A program made the translations under genes and the position numbers. This document shows, one piece after another, positions 6,603 to 13,133 of a stretch of 13,133 bases of DNA (the stretch's first letter is position 1; the number at the start of each line of letters is the position of its first letter). Below the pieces are notes generated by a model that saw only the letters and a list, made by a program, of their open reading frames with translations, ran no database searches and was not told the DNA's origin. The stretch comes from an uncultured Mailhella sp. (GTDB lineage Bacteria > Desulfobacterota > Desulfovibrionia > Desulfovibrionales > Desulfovibrionaceae): the NCBI GenBank assembly GCA_910579055.1, contig CAJTSU010000072.1, forward strand, positions 2,222 to 15,354, given 5' to 3'.

Positions 6603-7229
6603 ATGCCTTTTTGCCGAATTCTGTCCTGTGTTGCCATGCTGCTGATGATGACCGTTGCGCCTGCCCGTGCAGGCCTGCTTGACGCGCTCCTTCCCGAAGA
6701 AGGCCCGACCATCGGCTTTGTGCCCAAAACCGCCGACAACATCGGCAAGCAGCTTGACGAACAGCTCATGCGCATTCTTACACCTTCGGAAATGACGCGT
6801 GACCAAATCTCCATCGCCTGCACCGTGCCCGTCCTGCTGAGCAACCTCAAACGCACCAGCCCGCTGGCCCGCCAGATGTCCGAGGAACTGGCCCGCTACT
6901 TCAAGCAATGCGGGTACAAGCTTGAGGAATTGCGCAAAGGCGATGAAGTGCTCATGACTCCCGAGCGGGGGGAATTTCTGCTCACCCGCGACACCAAAAA
7001 ACTTGTTTCACGTGACGTGAATACCCACGCTGTTCTGGTGGGAACCTACACCGTCACCGAACGCAGTGTCCGGTTCAACATGCGCCTCATCCACACGCCT
7101 ACGCGAGAAGTGCTGGCCGCAAGTTCAGGAACCGTGCCCCTCACGGAGGAGCTGCTGCCGCTGCTGCGCGACGCCTCCGACGCACAGCCTCTGGGGCCGA
7201 CCGTAAGAACCAAACTCCCCCGCAACTGA
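6603..7229 (+). CDS. FlgO-family exported protein (second copy)
   Basis: A 208-residue exported protein. The signal peptide runs to about residue 23 (VAPARA, then GLLDALL). The FlgO-like domain follows: the helix MSEELARYFKQCGYKLEELR, then HAVLVGTYTVTERSVRFNMRLIHTPTREVLAASSG, which parallels the core of the first FlgO-like protein. The two copies are clearly different in sequence and length, so they are not a recent duplication. ATG 6603 has GAGG five bases upstream and is 19 bases after the lipoprotein stop; the frame stays open further upstream, but only as an overlap with the lipoprotein gene. It is probably the last gene of the three-gene envelope operon. Confidence 0.78.
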   Translation: MPFCRILSCVAMLLMMTVAPARAGLLDALLPEEGPTIGFVPKTADNIGKQLDEQLMRILTPSEMTRDQISIACTVPVLLSNLKRTSPLARQMSEELARYFKQCGYKLEELRKGDEVLMTPERGEFLLTRDTKKLVSRDVNTHAVLVGTYTVTERSVRFNMRLIHTPTREVLAASSGTVPLTEELLPLLRDASDAQPLGPTVRTKLPRN

Positions 7230-7263
7230 TTGCAGGGGACGGTCAGATAGCGCGCAAGCCCTG

Positions 7264-7329
7264 ATTGAAACGTTTGGTTCAATTATGGCGAGATGCAGAC
7301 ATCAGGAAGCGCTTTAATCAGCGTTTCCT
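7264..7329 (+). other. Inverted repeat and hairpin between the envelope operon and ychF
   Basis: ATTGAA (7264-7269) and TTCAAT (7278-7283) are inverted copies 8 bases apart. A second structure pairs 7304-7313 with 7320-7329 (ten pairs, one G-U) around TTAATC and is followed by TTAATAT. It could be a weak terminator of the envelope operon or part of the ychF leader. No good promoter was found in this gap. Confidence 0.4.
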
Positions 7330-7338
7330 TAATATACC

Positions 7339-7350
7339 CTCCGCACGGAG
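7339..7350 (+). promoter_or_regulatory. Shine-Dalgarno in a CTCC-GCAC-GGAG hairpin
   Basis: CTCC (7339-7342) can pair with the ribosome-binding GGAG (7347-7350) across GCAC, in front of the ychF ATG at 7357. The same layout occurs at the first FlgO-like gene and the CDF gene. Confidence 0.4.
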
Positions 7351-7356
7351 CACAGC

Positions 7357-8460
7357 ATGGCACTGAGCATAGGCATCGTCGGTCTGCCCAATGTGGGCAA
7401 GTCCACACTTTTCAACGCCCTGACCAAGGCGCAGAACGCAGAGGCCGCGAACTATCCCTTCTGCACCATTGAACCGAACAAGGCCACCGTACCGGTGCCG
7501 GATGCCCGCGTAGACGCCCTGACAGAACTGGTCAAACCCGCCAAAACCATTTATGCCACGGTGGATTTCATCGACATTGCCGGGCTGGTGCGCGGGGCAA
7601 GCAAGGGTGAAGGCCTGGGCAACCAGTTTCTGGCCAATATCCGCGAATGTGCGGCAATTGTGCAGGTCGTGCGTTGTTTTGAAGACGAAAACATCACCCA
7701 TGTGGACGGCAGTGTCGATCCGCTGCGCGATGTGGAAACCATTGAAACTGAACTGCTGCTGGCCGATATCGAAAGCCTGACGAAACGTCTGGAACGTCTT
7801 CAGAAACAAGTCAAGGGGGACCGAGAGCTGGTCAAGGCTGTGAATGAATGTCAAAAATTACTCGCTCACCTGAACGAGGGCAAACCGGCCTCTTCCTATG
7901 AAGTCCCGGAACTCAACGAGCCTTTCCGCCAGACCTGGCGCGAGCTGGCCCTGCTCACGGCCAAACCCGTGATCTACTGCGCCAATGTGGACGAGGACGG
8001 CCTGACGGAAGATAATGCCCACGTTCAGGCCCTGCGCCGCCTCGCGGCCTCGCGGGGAGCCGAATCGGTAAAAATCTGCGCCCGGCTGGAAGAAGAACTT
8101 CAAGGCCTTTCCGACGCGGAACAAAAGGAAATGCTCGACTCCTACGGGATAAGCGAAAGCGGTCTGATCAGCGTCATCCGCACCGGCTACCACACACTGG
8201 GCCTGGCCAGCTATTTTACAGCAGGCCCCAAGGAAGTACGAGCCTGGACGTTCAAACAGGGCTGGAAGGGGCCGCAGGCCGCGGGAGTGATCCATACTGA
8301 TTTCGAAAAGGGCTTCATCCGGGCTGAAGTTATCAGCTATGCGGACTACATGGAACACAAAAGCGAAGCGGCGTGCCGCGCCACCGGCACCCTGCGCGTG
8401 GAAGGCAAGGAATATGTCGTGCGCGACGGCGATATCATGCACTTCCTGTTCAACGTGTAG
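7357..8460 (+). CDS. ychF: Redox-regulated ATPase/GTPase YchF (Obg family)
   Basis: A 367-residue P-loop NTPase present in nearly all bacteria, linked to the ribosome and to stress responses. The G1 loop is GLPNVGKST (9-17), G3 is DIAG (73-76), and the G4 position reads NVDE (210-213) instead of NKxD, which is the mark of YchF and explains its preference for ATP. GASKGEGLGNQFLANIREC is the family signature. A coiled-coil insert spans about 128-170 and a C-terminal TGS domain ends in EGKEYVVRDGDIMHFLFNV. The length is standard and the gene looks intact. GGAG lies six bases before ATG 7357. The glycosyltransferase begins 14 bases after the stop. Confidence 0.97.
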   Translation: MALSIGIVGLPNVGKSTLFNALTKAQNAEAANYPFCTIEPNKATVPVPDARVDALTELVKPAKTIYATVDFIDIAGLVRGASKGEGLGNQFLANIRECAAIVQVVRCFEDENITHVDGSVDPLRDVETIETELLLADIESLTKRLERLQKQVKGDRELVKAVNECQKLLAHLNEGKPASSYEVPELNEPFRQTWRELALLTAKPVIYCANVDEDGLTEDNAHVQALRRLAASRGAESVKICARLEEELQGLSDAEQKEMLDSYGISESGLISVIRTGYHTLGLASYFTAGPKEVRAWTFKQGWKGPQAAGVIHTDFEKGFIRAEVISYADYMEHKSEAACRATGTLRVEGKEYVVRDGDIMHFLFNV

Positions 8461-8474
8461 CGGAATTGTTCGAT

Positions 8475-9587
<1,113 letters not shown>

Positions 9588-9652
9588 GCGCATCTGACGC
9601 GCTCCTCCCTATGTTCCCGTATATCCTCCACCATAACAACAATGAACACATG

Positions 9653-9689
9653 CTGAAAGAGCCGCTTTTCAGAAGAGCGGCTCTTTCAG
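9653..9689. terminator. Bidirectional terminator-like hairpin between convergent genes
   Basis: CTGAAAGAGCCGCT (9653-9666) pairs perfectly with AGCGGCTCTTTCAG (9676-9689), and the stem extends inward by three more pairs (one G-U) to a CAG loop. It lies between the glycosyltransferase stop and the CDF stop, seven bases from the latter. Neither side has a strong T-run, but its position and stability fit a shared terminator. Confidence 0.7.
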
Positions 9690-9696
9690 TGGTACA

Positions 9697-11238
9697 TTAT
9701 TCCGCATCCGCTTCAGGCGACGACGGCTCCACATGGATGCTGACTCTCCCCAACCCCGGCAGACGGCGGCGCAACTCCTCTTCCAGACGCGTTGCCCTGC
9801 GGTGCGCCTCGGCCACAGTAACATCCGCGTCTGTATGACAGCGGAAAGAAAGTTCCGTGCGGTTGCCCATCATCCATATCTCCTCGTCATAGGCCGGCCC
9901 CAATTCAGGGTGGCATGACATGGCCTCGCGCAGAACTTCCAAGACTCGCACGCGCCCGGTCGGCGCATCCGGCGCAGCCTGCGCCTCATTGCGCTCCGAA
10001 GGTTCAATGTGTGAAACAACATGTACGGCCCCGATCCTGCGGGCAAGGTCCCGTTCATACGCGGAGACTTTGGCGTGAGCCTCGCGCAGGCCCATGTCCG
10101 GCGGCAGCTCAATATGCACAAAGGCATGCAGACCGTCATTCAGCATGGTCAGGGCCAGAGCGTGGATGCCCAACCCGTGCAGTACCGCCAAGTGGTGCGC
10201 GGCCGCGTAAAGATCGCGCTGTTCCAACTTATCCGGTTCAAAATGCGTCACGGTTTCCGCACCCGGCAGAACCTGAGCCACAACTTCTTCCAGAATGTCG
10301 CTCATTTCATGCGCATCGTCCACACGCAATGTCGGCGGCACTGCCGCGACCAAATCCACAAAGTACCGCGCCCCGCTTTCCCGCACGCGAACCTGACGAA
10401 TCTGAAAGGCAGGGGCCATGGCGGCCAGAGCCTCCTGTACACGCAGTGTTTCCGCCTCGGCTCCACCATCCATAAGCCCGGCCACGGATCGGCAAGCCAT
10501 ACGCCAGCTTACGCTCAGCACAATGGCCGCCACCCCAAGAGCCGCTACGGCATCGGCCCGGGTCAGAACGATATAGGCCGGGCTGTCCGGGTCCACAAAA
10601 CGGGCTGCGACAACGCAGAGCAGGCCCCCCAATACCACGCCGGAAGACAGAATATCCGTGGAAAAATGCAACGCATCCGCTTCCAGCGCCTGTGATTTGT
10701 GCTCCCTTGCCACCCGGCGCAGCATGGCGGAGCGGCTGATATCAACGCCAAGAGAGATGATAATGACAGCGAAGGCCCACCAGCTCGGCTCCACTGGCCG
10801 GGCCTCAAACAGCAGACGTTCTACAGCTTCCCGGACAATCCAGATGCAGGTGATAAAAAGCAGCAGCGTCTCCGCCAGGGCGGAAAGATTCTCCACCTTG
10901 CCGTGCCCGAAGGGATGCCGCCTGTCCGCAGGCGCGGAAGCGATGCGTACCGCAAAAAAGGTGACGCCTGCCGCCACAAAGTCCAACAGGCTGTGCAACG
11001 CTTCGGAAAGCATGCCCAAACTGTTGGTGGAAATGCCCGCCACAAGCTTGAGCACGGTGAGCAATGCGGACCATACAACGCTGGATAACGCCGCCTTGCT
11101 CTTGGCCGCATTCGCCTCCTCCTCGACGCAAGGGCCGGAACATTCCGGCTCCGCAGCGCTCGGTGTGGCTGAGGAGCTATGATGTGTGGACGGTTGCGGA
11201 GGAGCCGCCAAATTTGACTTTTCAGTGGAATAGGACAT
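9697..11238 (-). CDS. Cation diffusion facilitator (CDF) metal transporter with three C-terminal domains
   Basis: A 513-residue inner-membrane divalent-metal/proton antiporter, far longer than the usual 300 or so. Residues 1-50 are a low-complexity polar tail. Six membrane helices span about 51-250. The metal site is H82/D86 in TM2 (SEALHSLLD) and H191/D195 in TM5 (DALHFSTD), a two-His two-Asp set typical of Zn-type CDFs; HPFGHGKVENLSAL (108-121) is another family landmark. The cytoplasmic part then seems to hold three related units, each with an AH motif (310, 388, 479) and an ending HFEP (332), HIEP (410) or HVEP (502). GAGGAGG lies just upstream of the start codon on the minus strand, and a promoter is seen at 11318-11346. 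Substrate is not decided; Zn is the default. Confidence 0.93.
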   Translation of the reverse strand: MSYSTEKSNLAAPPQPSTHHSSSATPSAAEPECSGPCVEEEANAAKSKAALSSVVWSALLTVLKLVAGISTNSLGMLSEALHSLLDFVAAGVTFFAVRIASAPADRRHPFGHGKVENLSALAETLLLFITCIWIVREAVERLLFEARPVEPSWWAFAVIIISLGVDISRSAMLRRVAREHKSQALEADALHFSTDILSSGVVLGGLLCVVAARFVDPDSPAYIVLTRADAVAALGVAAIVLSVSWRMACRSVAGLMDGGAEAETLRVQEALAAMAPAFQIRQVRVRESGARYFVDLVAAVPPTLRVDDAHEMSDILEEVVAQVLPGAETVTHFEPDKLEQRDLYAAAHHLAVLHGLGIHALALTMLNDGLHAFVHIELPPDMGLREAHAKVSAYERDLARRIGAVHVVSHIEPSERNEAQAAPDAPTGRVRVLEVLREAMSCHPELGPAYDEEIWMMGNRTELSFRCHTDADVTVAEAHRRATRLEEELRRRLPGLGRVSIHVEPSSPEADAE

Positions 11239-11243
11239 GTAGC

Positions 11244-11254
11244 CTCCTCAGGAG
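11244..11254 (-). promoter_or_regulatory. Shine-Dalgarno in a CTCC-TGA-GGAG hairpin
   Basis: On the minus strand CTCC-TGA-GGAG places the ribosome-binding site of the CDF gene in a 4-pair hairpin, with the ATG at 11238. Further upstream, a stem between the complements of 11299-11305 and 11275-11281 also folds the leader. Confidence 0.4.
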
Positions 11255-11317
11255 CGACACTCTCAAGACAAATTGCGGTGGGGGCCGCATCCGACCCTCC
11301 ACCACAGACACGCAAAA

Positions 11318-11346
11318 AATCTAGTTTTCAGCGCCCATGCCGTCAA
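11318..11346 (-). promoter_or_regulatory. Sigma-70 promoter of the CDF gene
   Basis: On the minus strand TTGACG (complement of 11341-11346), a 17-base spacer and TAGATT (complement of 11318-11323) form a good promoter. The leader would be about 70 bases. I see no recognisable metal-sensor operator next to it. Confidence 0.55.
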
Positions 11347-11709
11347 GAAAAAGCGTTTTTCGACATTGAAAATCCGCTTCGCCAACATGATCGTGCACTG
11401 CTTGCGGAACCGGATTCGTTCCCGACGGTGCTGAAAGACTATTTGCCTTCTCTTGAAATCCCCTTATATAAAAAGCGATTCCCTGCGGTCTTGCGGAGCA
11501 GGGCCGTTCGCAGGCCGCGAAGAGAGAACATTTACTTTTCCCGTTGAATGAGCGAGTTGGCGTGCGCGTCCCGAAGAGGCAAAACCTTCTTTGAGTATGG
11601 AGCAGCTTTATCTCCGGGATAAGCAGCGATTCCATGACCTTGGCGCCGCGTTCATTCCTCTTTCCGACGACAACCTCCAATATGATATTCTTTTCTGGAT
11701 AACAGCACC
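11347..11709 (+). other. Gap before the XseA-like gene with a candidate promoter and structured leader
   Basis: The full gap between the CDF start and the XseA-like ATG is 471 bases. TTGCCT (11443-11448) and TATAAA (11467-11472) are 18 bases apart and could drive the XseA-like gene. CCCTGC (11481-11486) can pair with GCAGGG (11498-11503), or CCTGCG (11482-11487) with CGCAGG (11509-11514), giving two alternative stems at the transcript start. The last 113 bases hold a protein-like open frame, listed separately. Confidence 0.4.
11597..11709 (+). pseudogene. Possible frameshifted N-terminus of the XseA-like gene
   Basis: From ATG 11597 a frame reads MEQLYLRDKQRF, then LGAAFIPLSDDNLQYDILF, which looks like true protein, and becomes junk-like after about 11696. 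The XseA-like frame is closed upstream by TGA at 11683. One extra T in the TTTT run at 11691-11694 would join the two frames as ...YDILFLDNSTMAQEDEFSY..., adding about 37 residues. No good ribosome-binding site precedes 11597. It could be a real frameshift, a sequencing error in the T run, or chance. Confidence 0.35.
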
Positions 11710-12672
11710 ATGGCTCAGGAAGACGAATTCAGCTACCCTCTTGTCCCGATTGCGCACGCAAGAGAATTTCTTTCGACATTCGCGCAAACGGCTGTCCTCT
11801 CCGCTGCGGCAAAAGAACATATGCCGTACTTTCGCTTGCAGGGTATTGTGGAAACAAACAACTGGGGCGCAAAGGTTCTCCGCTGCCCGGATACAGGGGA
11901 AGCAATTTCCCTCGGGCATACGGAAAAACTGTTCAGCTGTGATGACGGCGTTCTCATAGAAGCCGCCGGTCGGCCTTTTATCGGTATGGCGAAAAAATCC
12001 GGCGGCTTGTTTATCAATTTTGATGTTGAAGACTGGCGCTATGTGGACGAGGAATATGCCTCTCATGCGTCGCAGTCATCGACATCCCTGGAATTTATCA
12101 AACATATTCTGAAAGAACAGAATATTAACGGGCATGGCCTGCAAAGCAGGAAGTTTCCCCAGTCTGTCCATACCATTTCCATCATTGTCAGCAAGTTTAA
12201 CGGGAGCACGGCACTGAAGGATATCCTGGGCGATTTCAACAAGGAAGGCTATGAACTTGATATCCGGTATGTCGCCATTTCTTCCGCCCGTGAAATTTGC
12301 ACCGCAATAGCAAAGGCCAGAGGGCAGGTTCTCGTCATCGCCCGCGGAGGAGGGCCGGAGGAAAGCCTGGAAGCCTTCAATAATATAAACGTACTGCGGG
12401 CGCTTAATGAAACAGACAAGTACCGCATTCTTGGTCTGGGCCATGCCACGGATGTCACTCTGGCTGACTTTTTCGCAGACACCCGCGCCCAAACGCCCAC
12501 TGCCGCGGGGACGGCACTCAAACGGCTGTTGGGCGAGACAAAAGAGAAACAGCGGTTGAAAAAACTGCTTGAAGAAGCGAAAAGAGGAAAATCGGGAACG
12601 TCTTTCGGATTGCTCCTGGCCTTTCTGGCCATCGGCGTTCTTCTGGGAATATACCTGAGCCGTTATCTGTAG
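11710..12672 (+). CDS. Short XseA-like (exonuclease VII large subunit catalytic domain) protein with a C-terminal membrane anchor
   Basis: A 320-residue protein with an unassigned N-terminal region (1-125), an XseA catalytic core (about 150-275) and a single C-terminal membrane helix (299-316). Core motifs match exonuclease VII: LKDIL with D171, VIARGGGPEESLEAFN with R212, and GHATDVTLADFFADTRAQTPTAA with H245 and D248. These four correspond to D155, R205, H238 and D241, reported as essential in E. coli XseA, so nuclease activity on single-stranded DNA is plausible. Unlike true XseA (about 450 residues), it lacks a recognisable N-terminal OB-fold and the long coiled coil that binds XseB. Only a weak TGGA precedes ATG 11710; see the possible upstream extension. 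No xseB is near. The cellular role is unknown. Confidence 0.82.
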   Translation: MAQEDEFSYPLVPIAHAREFLSTFAQTAVLSAAAKEHMPYFRLQGIVETNNWGAKVLRCPDTGEAISLGHTEKLFSCDDGVLIEAAGRPFIGMAKKSGGLFINFDVEDWRYVDEEYASHASQSSTSLEFIKHILKEQNINGHGLQSRKFPQSVHTISIIVSKFNGSTALKDILGDFNKEGYELDIRYVAISSAREICTAIAKARGQVLVIARGGGPEESLEAFNNINVLRALNETDKYRILGLGHATDVTLADFFADTRAQTPTAAGTALKRLLGETKEKQRLKKLLEEAKRGKSGTSFGLLLAFLAIGVLLGIYLSRYL

Positions 12673-12725
12673 CCACTCCCTCAACCGGCGGACAGGGGCC
12701 GTGCGGCTTGCCCTTCCTGAAGGGG

Positions 12726-12734
12726 AACATTTCA
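12726..12734 (-). promoter_or_regulatory. Inverted copy of the TGAAATGTT motif before yjbQ
   Basis: AACATTTCA is the exact reverse complement of the 9-mer found twice upstream of the DcyD/CuyA gene. It lies 19 bases before the yjbQ ATG. Just before it CCCTTC (12711-12716) and GAAGGG (12719-12724) form a small inverted repeat. Shared regulation is inference. Confidence 0.3.
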
Positions 12735-12753
12735 AACTATAAAGGAGTGTTTG

Positions 12754-13133
12754 ATGAGAACATTGAAAATACAAACCCGCATGCGGGAAGAGCTCGTGGA
12801 CATCACGCCTCTCCTGCAGGACGCTGTACGCAGTTACGGCTGGACGGACGGATCCGCTCTGGTGTTCTGCGCGCATACGACCTGCGGCCTGACGATCAAC
12901 GAGGGAGCGGACCCGGACGTAAAGCGGGATCTTATCCGCTTTTTCGGAGAAATAGCCCCCCGCGAACACGGCTGGGAACATGCGGAAGGCAACAGCGACG
13001 CGCATATCCGCAGCAGCCTTCTGGGCGTCTCGGCGTTTGTGCCCTTTGAAAAAGGAGAACTCCGCCTCGGCACATGGCAACGCGTTTATCTGTATGAAGG
13101 CGATGGCCCCCGCCTCCGGACTCTATGGCTGGC
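12754..13133 (+). CDS. yjbQ: YjbQ family protein (secondary thiamine-phosphate synthase-like), cut by the window edge
   Basis: The first 126 residues of a protein of the YjbQ/UPF0047 family, normally about 135-140 residues, so nearly complete. Signatures are FCAHTTCGLTINEGADPDVKRDL, HAEGNSDAHIRSSLLG and LRLGTWQRVYLYEGDGPR, with the conserved histidines and acidic residues of the metal-like pocket in place. Some members can make thiamine phosphate when ThiE is missing, which is how the family got its name; the physiological role is uncertain. AAAGGAG (12741-12747) lies six bases before ATG 12754. No stop codon occurs before the edge, and the gene reads through in frame without damage. Confidence 0.92.
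   Translation, partial: MRTLKIQTRMREELVDITPLLQDAVRSYGWTDGSALVFCAHTTCGLTINEGADPDVKRDLIRFFGEIAPREHGWEHAEGNSDAHIRSSLLGVSAFVPFEKGELRLGTWQRVYLYEGDGPRLRTLWL

Noticed and set aside
9653..9689. The long hairpin as part of a transposon end or attachment site
   Set aside because: There is no transposase, target duplication or second copy; its place between convergent genes fits a terminator.
9915..11182. Several plus-strand open frames of 130-225 codons
   Set aside because: All are antisense to the CDF transporter and are proline/arginine/histidine-rich shadows.
11239..11312. A metal-sensing (czcD/NiCo-type) riboswitch in the CDF leader
   Set aside because: The leader is only about 70 bases with one main stem, and I could not recognise the four-helix arrangement of that riboswitch class.

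Overview
The window reads as ordinary chromosomal DNA of a GC-rich anaerobic deltaproteobacterium of the Desulfovibrio/Bilophila type. This is an inference from the gene content: a siroheme-decarboxylase-type AsnC protein, FlgO-family envelope proteins, a D-cysteine desulfhydrase/L-cysteate sulfo-lyase family enzyme and a long CDF transporter. It holds twelve credible coding regions, two of them cut by the window edges. There is no rRNA, tRNA, CRISPR array, transposase or prophage gene.

Left part (1-5243): after the tail of an unidentified gene and a 374-base control region come four plus-strand genes that look like a catabolic unit for an acidic, possibly sulfonated, amino acid. They are a DAACS-family symporter that keeps the arginine reading an acidic side chain, a two-cysteine aspartate/glutamate-type racemase, a PLP enzyme of the DcyD/CuyA family, and a GntR/FCD regulator with its own promoter. 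If the enzyme is a cysteate sulfo-lyase, the unit would take in cysteate and release pyruvate, ammonia and sulfite, and sulfite is a respiratory electron acceptor in this group. The regulator gene overlaps a siroheme-decarboxylase (AhbA/AhbB family) gene by 20 bases.

Middle part (5538-9587): a tight three-gene envelope operon (FlgO-like protein, 87-residue lipoprotein, second FlgO-like protein) is followed by the universal GTPase gene ychF. A glycosyltransferase gene starts 14 bases after ychF. Part of it is AT-richer than its surroundings, and it ends in fourteen GA dinucleotides inside the reading frame, so slippage there would change the protein's C-terminus.

Right part (9653-13133): a 17-pair hairpin separates the glycosyltransferase from a convergent minus-strand CDF metal transporter of 513 residues that appears to carry three tandem cytoplasmic domains. 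Next come a 471-base gap, a short XseA-like protein with all four known catalytic residues but a C-terminal membrane helix, and the start of a YjbQ-family gene that runs off the edge.

Features that cut across genes: several Shine-Dalgarno sequences lie inside small CTCC...GGAG-type hairpins, and the 9-mer TGAAATGTT occurs in gaps upstream of both the DcyD/CuyA gene and yjbQ.
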